Shown here piece by piece: positions 32,748 through 43,722 of a DNA stretch of 64,000 nucleotides (positions are counted from its first letter, which is position 1; every line of letters begins with the position of its first letter). Position numbers and translations under genes: made by a program. The notes under the pieces are model-generated. The model had not been told where the DNA came from. It saw nothing but the letters and a program-made list of their open reading frames with translations, and did no database searches. Origin of the DNA: Apiotrichum sp. Y4204 (lineage: Eukaryota > Basidiomycota > Tremellomycetes > Trichosporonales > Trichosporonaceae). The stretch covers positions 1,550,001 to 1,614,000 of the forward strand of contig JAMYHL010000001.1 of assembly GCA_025531455.1 (NCBI GenBank), written 5' to 3'.

Positions 32748-35300
32748 CTACTCGTCGTCCTCGTCCTCCCTCCATACCACCTTGGGTAGCGTGAGTGCTT
32801 GCCACGCGAGCACGGCCACAACGATGGTGTAGGGTAGATCAAGCAGATGTATACCATCTTTCGCTTCGACGACGCCGACAATGCGGTCAATGTGGTAGAT
32901 CCAATTTATCAGCTGCAGCAGAAGGTCCAGATAAGCGGTGATACCGTAGGATCCGGCGAATGTCTGCCAGCGGCGGTTTGTCCAGGCTTGCACAGCGAGT
33001 TGGACGAAGAACGTCGTATTCTGAATGTCCGACAAATGGTTATAGAGCTTCCTTCGATCCGAAGATGGGATCCCGGAAGGTATCAACCACTGCAACCGTG
33101 ATGGAATGTACTGTACACAATGAATAGACACTGCTACCTAAACACGTATTAGTGTCGGACCACCATGAGATGGAGAGTCTGAAGCAACGCCTCGTCTCCT
33201 CAACTCACCACAGCGATCCACTTCCACGGGACGTCATTCCGTTTGCACGCCCTTTCACGGTGCGACAATGTGCGACGACGGATGGTCCACCCGGATTCCA
33301 ACGTCCACGGTACCATAAGGTGCGCCATTGCCGCCAATGGCAAACCGTCGCCAAGGAAAGTTAGGAGGAAAGACATGAAGTCGAAGCCACTTGCAAACAT
33401 CATCGCAAAAGCTGTGAGATGGTGTACGCCCAGAAGGTACATGCCCCGATGGCTGATACCCGCACTGGTCACTCTGGTCCACCAGTACAGTATCATGAGG
33501 AGGGGTCTTAGGAGTGACCCTGCGAGTCTGACCATTAGTGCAACGATTCCAAGGCAAACGTACTGGCTCATGGAAAGCACAAACCGTCTCCACGGATGTG
33601 TTCCTACCTCGGGAACGCCCAACAACCCGTCTGCGGGTTAGCATCGTGCGCGGAACTCGACACCTACGGCCCACTTCGAACACAGCATGTTCAATTACGG
33701 CGTCCCTGTCTGACGCGCCCTTTGGCTGCCCAACAGGAATGTGCGACGTCAGTTTGATACGCCCCGGATGCCACGTTGCTATGATCACGGAGAAAGGAAT
33801 GCGAACCGACTCGGGATCTTCACATTAGTGTGTCGCGCAATTAGCAAGACGAACCATTCTCTCTGCTTCCGTTGAGCGTTACAGGCAGCTGGAACCAATG
33901 CTGTGATGTCAGGTATTGCTAAGGCACCGCACAGGGCAGTGAGGTGTAACTGGCGTACTTTGGGACCAGTGGCAGACTTGAGAGCGGAGGTTAATGGCCC
34001 GTACGCAATAGGTGCAGTGTCGTTTGTGTTGTTCTCACTTCTGCTGCTGGAAAGAGTGTATTTTGTTTGGAAAAGAACGTCACGCAGTTCGGGATCGTGA
34101 CAGAGTAAATGGTGACCCTCGCCTTGAAGACGGATTTTTCCACACTACTGTGAGTCCAACTGCAGAACGCACAAGATCTAGGAGGCTTACTGCAAACTTG
34201 GCTGTTATGTCATGTGACACGTCGAATGGAGTGCGCTGCAGAGCATGTGTCTCGTTGACGATAGCGAAGTGTGCCCTGTTGTAAGCAATGCGGCGTTGTG
34301 ATCTGAGTCAGTACCGTGTTCGTAGGTAAGGATGCCCATCCTCAGTTCCCTTTTCAACAAGCGGGAGGGCAGTGGAGAGGTGATTCAGCAAATTCAGGTA
34401 TCGGGGGTCGTTTGTCAAGTGTGGAGGGATCCTGAGGTGTAAGTTGACCGGAAAACGGAGATAACCTGGATTCTTACGCAGATCCAAGCCTAGGCCGACG
34501 AGGAACGCGATCAGACGGGATGGAGGAGACGTTAACGATTCGGTCCAGTACATCGCGTGGAGGAACGATGGTGAAGACAGCGCGGACCATGTTGCTCGGG
34601 CTCAGAACCGTATCCCGGAGGTCGTAGCTGAATGTCAACCACGATCCCTGCGGGCTCTTGCTTACAACTGCTTAAGCGGAATGTCCAGGGGGACGTTTAC
34701 CACCTCGTTAACCTTTGATGACAACGTCAGGTTGGACGCGACGACCCCGCTAAAGACCTCCACCGCTTCTGGGACATGTAGCACTTCTGCCAACACGATA
34801 TGCTTGTTGCTATCCCACTCTGTCTTATTCGAAACAGCCGCCTCAGCGATCTCCTTGGCGTTACTGTCATCTACGGAGTCCCACAGCGTCTGATTAGCTG
34901 CAGACGCATAGACAGCAGCGTGTGTAGAGTCCGAGTTCGGCTTGCGCGCCCACACTGTGAGGACGACATCAAATGGCGTTTGTCCGTCAATGAGTGGCAG
35001 AACATCGCTTTCTGTTGAAGTGTTCGAGTACCAGTTCTTGTATGGGCTTGACAAGATGGGGTCTCCTTTGCGAAGCTGCTGGACAGTTGTCCAGGTTAGG
35101 AGGCTCACCGCCACGGTGATTCCCAGGCCAACTATGACTGCCCCGAGGATGAAGCACCAGCGGCAGCCCGTCGCACAGGCGCTGGAAACGGATACCGGGC
35201 GGCGTCGCCGGCTGGGACGCGGCACAACGAGTGCATCGTGCGGGAGGTGTTGCGCGTCGAATGGGTTGACATCTTCGTGGTGTTGTTTGTCCCCCTCCAT
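32748..35300 (-). CDS. Unknown polytopic membrane protein with large lumenal domain
   Basis: Nine exons (35300-34701, 34647-34478, 34431-34315, 34275-34191, 34144-33959, 33900-33855, 33817-33668, 33630-33209, 33137-32748) close in phase into 721 residues. A basic cytosolic N-terminus leads to one helix (CFILGAVIVGLGITVAVSLL) near residue 50, then about 380 residues of probable lumenal or extracellular domain with many Asn-x-Ser/Thr sites (ASNLTLSS, ENNTNDT, AIVNETHA), then four to six hydrophobic segments from about residue 435 and an acidic tail ending WREDEDDE. The later helices include LLQLINWIYHIDR. I considered a CLPTM1 relationship because of a similar layout but could not confirm it. 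It converges with the LtrA-like gene 210 bp away. Function unknown. Confidence 0.65.
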
Positions 35301-36137
35301 TGTGCGTATAGCGATGGCGAGAGGTGAGAGTGGAAGTCGGCGATTGCTCTCCAAGATGGGGAATTGGGTTCATCACCATATAATAGATCAGAGAGGTGTC
35401 GAGAGGTAGGTATGCCGCAATGCCGGCGGGCCAACTCATCGCGTGTGATGCTGGACAAACTGGTTCAGATGATCAGAATGAGGCGTTGCCGGGTCGACCG
35501 TTCCTGTGCCTAGCTACAATTGGTAACGCGTTGGACTGGTTCCTGGATTCCTGCCAGCCAGAGTACGCCTCTCATGCCTCACATGTCGGCCGCTTGCCGA
35601 CTGGCCGCCCTGCCGAAAATAGACGCGTCTTCACGGCCGGGGCAACAACAACGCTCAGTATGTGGCCGCAGCTCATATGGCGGCAGCACATAGTGGGCAT
35701 GTCAGTGGACTCGGTGGCCTCTTCCAAGAGGACCATACACGCTGAACATTGAGCGTTGCACATGAGTCCACAATGACGCAACCCGAACCGGAGTCACTAC
35801 GAGTCACTACTTGTCACTCTAGTCTGCTGGCGTCGCCGGACGTCGTCATCGACCATAGACCAACGTCTTCATGCCATTGCGGACGGCGTGCAAGTCATCA
35901 TGAGTGTGGAGCGGGATGCTGTCTCACCGATGCTATGTGCGGGTGGTATATAGCCAACCGCTTCGTGTCCCCAATGTGGAGTCTCAACTTGGCCGTCCGA
36001 AGTGGAGCACAACACGTATCTACAGTTGTTGGTTGGCGGGCTATGCTTCTGTTCCACAATCTCGATGGGCCATAAAGCAGTCGAGGTGGCGCGAGATGTC
36101 TGCGCGACATCTCTCCACCCCCGGCCATCCATTCACA
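35301..36137. other. Divergent intergenic region
   Basis: Upstream of both the unknown membrane protein (-) and the lipase (+). No gene seen. Confidence 0.5.
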
Positions 36138-37298
36138 ATGATAATGAGCATCCTTCTCGGCTATCTTCTCGTCGCGCTACACCTAGTGCACGCCGCGCCT
36201 CCGACTCCGCCGTATGCACCGGTCTCAGCCAACCCGCAGGAATGGGACCCGGCGCATCCGCCACCAATTGCGCTCATTCCGGAGTACGCCGAGGATGCAA
36301 AGGTGCTTCTCACACCAAACGAGAAGGACAAGACGGCGGAGCTCTCGCCACAGGAGGTCAACGCGTGGCAGTGGCCCGCATATCTCGCCGCGTGAGAGAG
36401 AGTGTAAGACTTTGGCTGACTTCAGGGCGGTCAACTGTGACCCCGAGAAGATCAAGAACTGGCAGTGCGGTATCAACTGCGAGCGTGCTGGCCGCGTACG
36501 CATTCTTTACGCAGGTGGGAACAACAAGGACATACCGTATTGTAAGCCAGGATGGTGGCCCTTCTGACGACAGGGTATGTCGGCGTGAGTGGACCGACGG
36601 CGGTGGCGGTCTTCAAGGGGACAAACACAGAGTCGCTGCGGTCGCTCTTGAATGACATCAAGATTAACAAGGAGGATGCGGACGAGGTGGAGGTGGATGG
36701 CCCGGATGGGAAGAAACGGGAGGCGTTCCCGGACTCGAAGGGCGCGGAGGTGCACCATGGCTTCATGGATATCTTTCAGAAGATCCAGCCACAGCTCGAC
36801 GAAAGCATGCGGGAGGCGCTTGCGCAGAATGCGACCCGCATTTTGGTCATCGGGCACTCGATGGGCGCGGCAGTCGCGGAAATCGCGGCTGTGTACCTGC
36901 AGCATGAATTCCCGAACGTGCCGGTCTCAGCGCGCACGTTTGGTCTTCCGCGGGTTGGGGACGGGGACTGGGCAGACTATGCCGACCGCACGCTTGGCAA
37001 CCGCTCGTTGTATATGGTAAACGGAGACGACATGGTGCCGCATCTCCCTCCCAAGCTGCTGCGTTATCGCCATTCGGGTGGCGAGGTGTGGCAAAAGGAC
37101 GACGGCACCGGGTGGGTGTGGTGTGAGGGGCAGCAGAACGATAAGTGTTCCGACGGTGAGTCCGGGCACTTTAGCAGCAAACACGATGGGCCGTATGCGG
37201 GAGTCGTGATGACTTGCGATCCGACCCAGGCGAGCGCGCCCAACATCACCACTTATAATTGGACGGACACAGGTCTCGCAGACGGCGGCCAGTCGTAG
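36138..37298 (+). CDS. Secreted class 3 lipase
   Basis: Three exons (36138-36391, 36426-36541, 36574-37298; introns 34 and 32 nt) give 364 residues. A signal peptide (MIMSILLGYLLVALHLVHAA) is followed by a 60-residue pro-like segment, then the alpha/beta-hydrolase core: YVGVSGPTAVAVFKGT (oxyanion strand), the nucleophile elbow LVIGHSMGAAVAEIAA, FGLPRVGD, the acid in VNGDDMVPHLPP and the His in RYRHSGGEVW. Ser-Asp-His order and spacing match fungal triacylglycerol or feruloyl-type class 3 lipases. Cys residues in NCDPEKIKNWQCGINC likely form disulfides. The splice between exons 2 and 3 creates a Trp that starts the core. The enzyme is predicted extracellular and intact. Confidence 0.9.
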
Positions 37299-38107
37299 CC
37301 GTGAAGGGTGTTGTAGAGTGGGAAGTGGGAATTGAGATTTGCTTGGAGACAAGGCCTGTATGTAGTTTAACGGTTGAGGTCGCATAAGATATCAACGATG
37401 GATGATGTTACACGGTCAGACGATGAGTTTCATTTCCGCTGGTCACAGATGAGGTCGAGCGCAGTGGTAAAGCTTCTTGTGTAAAGGCCCGGATGGCCTC
37501 GATGGCCATTGTCGTTGAGCTTTCAAAAGGAGATGATTGAGATGAAGAGAGAATGACTGTGCATTCAGTTGTGAACTAGACATGCAAAGATCGATCTCGT
37601 CGACACTTGTGGAGCAGCCTCGGAAGATGAGCACAACGTCGTGTCGTCCAGGCATGTTTGGTTCTGGGCCGATCAGACAGCAGGAATCAAGGGCCAGGGC
37701 CAGGGGCCCAAGGGGTAAAAGGGTTAAAGGGGGTTATTGCGTGCATACCATGTGGGTTTCACGCTAAAAGCACGCCGATCAACCTAGCCAGGGGATCAGG
37801 GGATCCAGGGGAAGCTGGATCCGGTTGGCGGAGATGGAACCCCCAAGACTGAGAGATCTGCGGATCTACAAGATCGGCAAAACCCCCATAAGGCCCCCTT
37901 TCCAGAAGGAATGCACGTGCTTCCCATGCAGATCTCTTCGCAGATCCTGCAAATCGTGCAGATCGTTACATAACTCCTGTTCAATCGTGTCAATGGCCGA
38001 TGCAGCTCGATGCTTTTTGTCTTGGATCAACTCGACTTTCAGTGTCCACACGAGAAGCCATTACCATCAACATCTCTCCCTCTTCTCATCAGCAACATGA
38101 GCTTGAC
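37299..38107. other. Intergenic stretch with short dispersed repeats
   Basis: Contains small GC-rich near-repeats such as GGGCCAGGGCCAGGGGCCC near 37690 and repeated GATCC/GGATC words near 37790. No gene seen. Confidence 0.45.
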
Positions 38108-39181
38108 ATGACATTGTGCGTGCTTCCTCGCTTCTCTCCTAACGCTAGACGCGACGACCCCGATGCAGCGTGGGTGCGGGCGCACGCGCCCGACCTCCCG
38201 CTCGCCGCGATGAGCGACTTTGAGTACGACCAGCACCACTTCCGGCGCACCCGCGAACTGCAGGCCGAGGCAGCCGCCGAGGAGCAGGCGCTGCTTCGCC
38301 AGCTTGCAGAGCTGCGACAGAGGCTTAGCAAACGTATTGCGGACAGCCTGCGTGCGATGGACGAAGACCGGCACTCGCAGACCGCCGAGCTCCGGAAACG
38401 GTATGCCGAGGCACGGGCGCGTGCGGTGGAGGCCGAGGCGCAGGCAGAAGCTGCGACGGAGGCAGAAACCAAGGTCGGGCGAGGGACGGGATACGGCGTG
38501 GAGGATACCGAGCTTGAGGCGAAAGAGGAGGCGGAGCGCGCGGCTGCGGCTGCTGAGGCGGAGGCGGCTGCGAAGCGCGCAAAGGAGCGCGCCGACGCGG
38601 AAGCGGCGCGAATCGCAGCGGCACGCGAGAAGGCGATCCTGGCGGAGACCCGGCGCAAGATGGCAGAGCTGCGGATGCGTGAAGCGAACATGCGGCGAAA
38701 CCAGATGCTCGAACGGCGAGCACGCGAGGACCAGGCGGCGTGGCGGCAGCGCGCGGTCAACCTCGAGGTCGCGAACAATATCCGATACGTCGACGTGCCG
38801 TGGCCTGTGAGTGGCACGTCGTCGTCGACGGGAATCACGTCTCCGGCGGCCATCAACGGACACATCGCGAGCATTACGCCGGCAGCGATTCGCGCGTTCC
38901 TTGGCGGCGTGGCCGAGATTGACATGGAGCTCCAGGACCTCAAGGACGGCGTGCTCCCCGATACCGCGAGCGCGAGCTCAAGCACGCGTACCGAAGCCGA
39001 CACGCTTGAAGGCGCGCGCCGCCGGGCAGTCCGCGACGCGATCCGAATGTTCCATCCCGACAAGTTCTATCATCGCGTCCTCCCTCGCGTGCGCCATGCT
39101 GAGCGGGGCAAGGTCCGCGAGGGTGTCGAACGCACGAGCCGTGCGCTGAACGATCTCCTCGCGTCGCCCGAGTTCCGGTGA
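38108..39181 (+). CDS. Coiled-coil protein with C-terminal J-like HPD motif
   Basis: Probable structure: an 8-nt first exon (38108-38115), a 33-nt intron with CTAAC branch site, then 38149-39181, giving 346 residues. Alternative starts are an unspliced ATG at 38000 or one at 38210. Residues about 30-210 are an uninterrupted charged heptad region very rich in Glu, Arg and Ala (coiled coil). The motif NNIRYVDVPWPV near residue 218 starts a globular C-terminus with AVRDAIRMFHPDKFYHRV, in which HPD fits the signature of J domains, and ERTSRALNDLLASPEFR at the end. Such coiled-coil plus J-like proteins occur widely in basidiomycetes without known role; an Hsp70 co-chaperone function is inference. 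Confidence 0.75.
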   Translation: MTLCVLPRFSPNARRDDPDAAWVRAHAPDLPLAAMSDFEYDQHHFRRTRELQAEAAAEEQALLRQLAELRQRLSKRIADSLRAMDEDRHSQTAELRKRYAEARARAVEAEAQAEAATEAETKVGRGTGYGVEDTELEAKEEAERAAAAAEAEAAAKRAKERADAEAARIAAAREKAILAETRRKMAELRMREANMRRNQMLERRAREDQAAWRQRAVNLEVANNIRYVDVPWPVSGTSSSTGITSPAAINGHIASITPAAIRAFLGGVAEIDMELQDLKDGVLPDTASASSSTRTEADTLEGARRRAVRDAIRMFHPDKFYHRVLPRVRHAERGKVREGVERTSRALNDLLASPEFR

Positions 39182-39506
39182 CCAAACGCGTAGGGTACGC
39201 ATGCGACACATATCATGAACGACACAACACGAAGCATCATCATATCCATCCATAGCATCCAGACCAGACCCCACTGTTGTAGATTCCGAACATGCATGGG
39301 TCGAGTGGAGGTTCCTATTGAACCCGATACAGTTTCAGCACGCAATTCCGCATCGCACGACTCCCCGGGACTTTGACTTGCTGACTCACAATCTCGGTTA
39401 ATAACCCACCCTGACAATTTCCGAACACCCAAGGCATCGGAGTGGAGGTTCGAGTCGGAACGCGTCCCAGCTTCAGAAAAGTCACAAAGAGATAACAACG
39501 GTGAAC
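39182..39506. other. Intergenic stretch with an imperfect direct repeat
   Basis: The segment near 39284-39315 (TTCCGAACAtgcatGGGTCGAGTGGAGGTTC) is echoed near 39417-39450 (TTCCGAACAcccaaGGCATCGGAGTGGAGGTTC). Confidence 0.5.
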
Positions 39507-41163
39507 ATGGAACAACATTCTTCACCTCCCCGGCGCACCATGGCGACAGAGACCCTCACCCGCGTGCCGACCGCGAGCGAGCGCGTGCACCAGCAGGCGC
39601 TGGAGCTCGTCGAGTCGGCGCACGACGAGCACGCCGAGGAGCACAAGCTCCCGCCGCTCCCGTCGCTGATCATCGTCCTCGTCGCGAATGTGCTCATGCA
39701 GGTGGGTGCAAAAGGCTTCGTGTGTTCACTTGCTGACCTCAGCTCACGTTCTTCATCATTGTGTCATCGTCAAACGAGTATGCCCAGCACTTGGGCGGTA
39801 CCGCGACGTTCTCCGGTCTCGTCATTGGCATTCCGACCGCCATCTCGGCCATGACTCTGTACCCGCTGTCGCGCATCGACCAAGGTGAGTTGGAGATGAG
39901 AGTGTCTGAGATAGGATAAACTGAGACTCACCAATCGCAGGCGTGTACCACCGCCCGCTGCACTTTGCGTGTGGGTGCCTCCTGCTCGGCAACACGCTGT
40001 ACGGCATCGCCTACCGCGCCAACTGGCTATACCTCATCCTGATCGGCCGCATGGTGTGCGGCGGCGGCTTTACGTTCTGGATGTACGCCAAGCGCTACTG
40101 CTCCGACCCGCGCATTGTGGGTCTCCGGCGGCGCACGACGCTCGCGGGCTGGCAGGTTCTTGGGCAGGGTATCGGGTTCAGCCTAGGTCCATTTGCGGGT
40201 GGTTTCCTGTGAGTCGCCGAACCTTTTGTGCAAAAGCTGGAGAGACACCGCTACCCATCATGACATGCCTCTGACACCCACAGGTCCAAGATCAACTTCC
40301 GCAACAATGTGTTCAACGGGTTCACCGCCCCAGGATGGATTATGGCTGCGGTGTGGGCTGTCTTCTGGGTGTGCGTCTGGCTGTTCTTCGAGGACGCACC
40401 GAGGGCAATCCCCAAGGCCAAGGCGGGCCCCGAACCCGAAGTAGGGGTGGGCACCGACATTGAGCTCACCACCCTCCCGCAAACCACTCCCGCATCGTCC
40501 GCGACATCGCGCCGTCCGCTGCAGCGCTTGGCGGCTGCTCGCCGCCGCCTACCCGAGCACGTGGCGCCCTCGCAGCTCGGGGTCATCGTGACAATGTGCT
40601 GGTTCGCCATGACGTGCTTTTTCATCCTCGGCGCGTGGGAGTCGAACATACCAGTGTTCACGTCGAGCGATGCCCCGGCCAATCCGTTCCACTACACCCC
40701 GTTCGCGGCAGGCAACCTTATCGCGCTTGGCGGCGTGTGCACGATTCCGTTCCTACTCCTCAACCTCCTGTTTGCGCGACGCGTGCAGGACCGGCACACG
40801 CTCGCGGCCGGAACGGGTATTGGCCTCGCAGGGCTGCTTGTTGCAATGGGAATACTCGCCGGGCGGAAAGTCAACTTTGGTAGCTTCTTCGTGGCATGGT
40901 TCCTTGTCGCGCTCGGCTTCAACATCGCTACGACGGTCACGCTCGCGCTCCTCTCTAAACAGCTGCCTGGAGAGTGGAACGGGCGGATATCGATCATCAT
41001 CCAGTGCAGCAACTACACGGGCCGCGTGACGGGTGCCGTGTGGGGCGGAGCCGGGGTCAAGGTCGGCATGCTGGCGTATGTTGGCTTTCAAATCGCGATT
41101 GTCGGCCTCGGCGGCGTCATGTTCCTCTCCCTCTGGCGCAGCCTCAAGGCCAAGACGGGGTAG
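39507..41163 (+). CDS. MFS transporter
   Basis: Four exons (39507-39701, 39743-39884, 39941-40208, 40284-41163) give 494 residues with about 12 hydrophobic segments. A basic and acidic cytosolic N-terminus precedes SLIIVLVANVLMQLTFFIIV. Helix 2-3 contains GLVIGIPTAISAMTLYPLSRID, then LILIGRMVCGGGFTFWMYAKR and GWQVLGQGIGFSLGPFAGGFL (MFS motif C-like Gly pattern). A central cytosolic loop of about 80 residues is rich in Pro, Glu and Arg. The fold resembles SPX/MFSD8-like vacuolar or lysosomal carriers, but the substrate is not recognisable. All exon phases close and the start has purines at -3. Confidence 0.8.
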
Positions 41164-41311
41164 CCGAAGAGGAGACATGGAACGGATTGGATGCATAGGT
41201 AGTAGAGGGAGGTAGCTCGGGTAAAGTTGTCTGTAACGCTCTCAATGGCTGCGACTGGTATCTATTATGCACATGGTATTCTATTTACATCCAGCAATCG
41301 CCAGGATATGC

Positions 41312-43150
41312 TCAACGCCTTGATCTCGGGACCCACGCGGCATCGAGAGCCTCAGTGAACGGCACATCATGCGTGTGCTTCGCGCCACAGACCACACAGG
41401 GCGCGGCCTCTTGCTCGGTGAAGAACTTGAGCGGCATTGGGGGTGGGTTTTCGAGTAGCCTCTTGCTGAGGTTCCACTTCCTCGCCTTCTCAATTTGCAC
41501 CACGAGGTCCCAGAACATCCTCGACATGCGTTGGAACTCGGGTCGCTCCTCGGGGCTGAGCTCACTCAGCACCGGTTCTTCGACACGTACGTAGAGTTCC
41601 CACAAGGTCGTGCGCTCGTCTGCCCGCACAATATCTTCCGGCACCTCTACCAGATCCCTCCCCACCACGTCTTCCTTGCCCCAGCGCGACGCCATCTGTT
41701 GCTGCACCGCAGCGAGACGTGCCTCCAACTCGGGGTCCTTCTCGATTGATACACAGGCTGCTTGAGCCCTAGCAAAGTCGTATTCCGCCGGGCGAAGGGC
41801 GACGGTGTCGGCCACAATGCACCGGATACGCTTCTCCACGTCTGACAAATCGTCCGTGATGTTGATGCCGTAGCTGCCGTGCGCGTCCATGTCATCTGTG
41901 GGATCATCCAGGTCTTCGGGACGAATGAAGGTTCCGTAGCCAATGTCGATGACCTCCAGCGTCGCCTCTGTCCTCCACCGCAACGCATGAAGCACATCCT
42001 GCGCGCGAATGGTGGCGTCGTCCTCGATGGCAGTTTTCTCGGAGAAGAAGCACCTGCACGTTACGCGTCCAGTGAAGTTAATTGCGAACATGTGGAGCTG
42101 CGTCAAACCATGTAGTGTCAAAGTTGATTGACGAAGCAACGGACGCGCGACGATACCGATACGATCCGTGTGTTCTGAAGTGAGATAGTGGCCCTCAATC
42201 CCAAGGAACCAGCAGATGGCCGAGCCTAGCTCGACTGGCCCAAGGGTCGACGACGGGCCACCGCGTAGCATCCGGAAGAGGTACGTGGTCGGGTCTTCCC
42301 AGGCAGAAGGAACGTCTGTGATACACAGATTCTCCACGCTGTTCCCAAATGCGTACGCCATGAGCCGCCGAAATGAATACTCGAGGGGCACGAGGTAGTC
42401 GGATTCGAGCTGGTGGTCTGGGTCTCCCGCAAAACACATTCTTCCCTCGTCTCCCGCGCTCGGTGCCGGCCAGCGGCGGTGCGCGTGCTCCCAGTCGGAC
42501 ATGTGTTGAATTGCCCAAGGCGAGATACGCATATCGGTGACGTTCGGGAAGAGAAGCTTGTCGGGTGTTGTAGAAGGAATGGGTCGGCCGTCCTCGTCAA
42601 GCATGGGGCTCAGACCCCGCCAGAGATCATAGACAACGCCGATGCGAGGAACCTGCATTACGGTAAGATGCTTGCAGTGTGAGAGGAGAGTCAGGCGCCG
42701 CTGCCAAGACCCAAGGTTTGACCGTTGCACCTCTGCGAGCTTGTCGTATGCGGGGTCGTCCTCTACGTGTGGCCAGTCGTCCCATACGCCGCGAGTATAC
42801 GAATCCGGTAGTTCCCATTCGTCGGGGTCTAACAGGATGATGGGTTCACCATTGTCAATAAAGTGGTCGATCTTCGCACCATGCACCGCTTTGAAGCACT
42901 CGAGGTCGCTCTGGTACTCTGCATACGTTGGCGTGTTGAGCGCGCGCACCTCGCGCGGAAGACCGTGGAAGAGCGCGTCGGCATTGTTGCGCGTGATCAC
43001 GAGAGTGCGATAGAGAATCGGGACCACGACATCGTACACTGCGTGCGAGCACTGCGCTACAGCGGCAAGTGTCTTGCGCGCGCTCCAGTCCTCGAGGTGC
43101 AGACAAACGACGTGCACTAGCTCGAGCGGGAGGGATCGGTCGCTCTTCAT
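41312..43150 (-). CDS. F-box-like protein
   Basis: Single-exon ORF of 612 residues from the ATG at 43150. The first 50 residues (DRSLPLELVHVVCLHLEDW then LAAVAQCSHAVYDVVVPILYR) have the F-box pattern LPxEL...hhxxL......LxxhxxxxxxhxxhhxPxLYR, which binds Skp1 in SCF ubiquitin ligases. The remaining 550 residues are a long substrate-type region with scattered hydrophobic leucine patterns and many Trp and Asp. A CVVCGAKHTHD motif lies near the C-terminus. Such lineage-specific F-box-like proteins are abundant in basidiomycetes and their targets are unknown. No intron needed. Confidence 0.75.
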   Translation of the reverse strand: MKSDRSLPLELVHVVCLHLEDWSARKTLAAVAQCSHAVYDVVVPILYRTLVITRNNADALFHGLPREVRALNTPTYAEYQSDLECFKAVHGAKIDHFIDNGEPIILLDPDEWELPDSYTRGVWDDWPHVEDDPAYDKLAEVQRSNLGSWQRRLTLLSHCKHLTVMQVPRIGVVYDLWRGLSPMLDEDGRPIPSTTPDKLLFPNVTDMRISPWAIQHMSDWEHAHRRWPAPSAGDEGRMCFAGDPDHQLESDYLVPLEYSFRRLMAYAFGNSVENLCITDVPSAWEDPTTYLFRMLRGGPSSTLGPVELGSAICWFLGIEGHYLTSEHTDRIGIVARPLLRQSTLTLHGLTQLHMFAINFTGRVTCRCFFSEKTAIEDDATIRAQDVLHALRWRTEATLEVIDIGYGTFIRPEDLDDPTDDMDAHGSYGINITDDLSDVEKRIRCIVADTVALRPAEYDFARAQAACVSIEKDPELEARLAAVQQQMASRWGKEDVVGRDLVEVPEDIVRADERTTLWELYVRVEEPVLSELSPEERPEFQRMSRMFWDLVVQIEKARKWNLSKRLLENPPPMPLKFFTEQEAAPCVVCGAKHTHDVPFTEALDAAWVPRSRR

Positions 43151-43722
43151 TGCGGCTGGGCGCGGAGGAGCAGCCGACAGGACTGTGAACAATCAGCAAG
43201 CATGTCGCGGGTGTTGGGCAATGTCGTGTTCAACTCACAGAAGCTGTGCGTTGGGATGCAAGAGGATGAGAGAGTGGATGAACGAGAAACAATGCAAGTG
43301 TGGGTTTCACAGGAAATCACTGCTTCTCGAGACACACACAGGAATCTGGGTGGCGCACACGGGACGATGGATGGCATTTCCGGCAACTCTGCTCGACGCG
43401 ACCCAACGCGTCCCTGTCCACAGTGCCGGCATCGATCTCCCTATGCTTGACATACATGCAGTTTAGTGGTTGAGTTGCAGAGTTGTGTTCGTGCACGTCG
43501 TACACATGCGGTACACATTAGGCTTTGTATGTTCAGGCGGCAAGTTCATATAAAGGCAGCAAGCCCACCTTGACAGCAAGCTCGCGCCACGTTGCCTCTC
43601 CTGTGCTTCAGTGGCTGGGCATGATGCTCCGTGCGCAACCGCCTCTGGCATGTAAAGAGTCACATCTCTGCTGACTACTACTCGTGTATATGCGCTGCAT
43701 CTTCCTACGTTCCTACATGATC
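43151..43722. other. Intergenic stretch
   Basis: Promoter side of the F-box-like gene and 3' flank of the phospholipase C gene. Nothing recognised. Confidence 0.5.
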
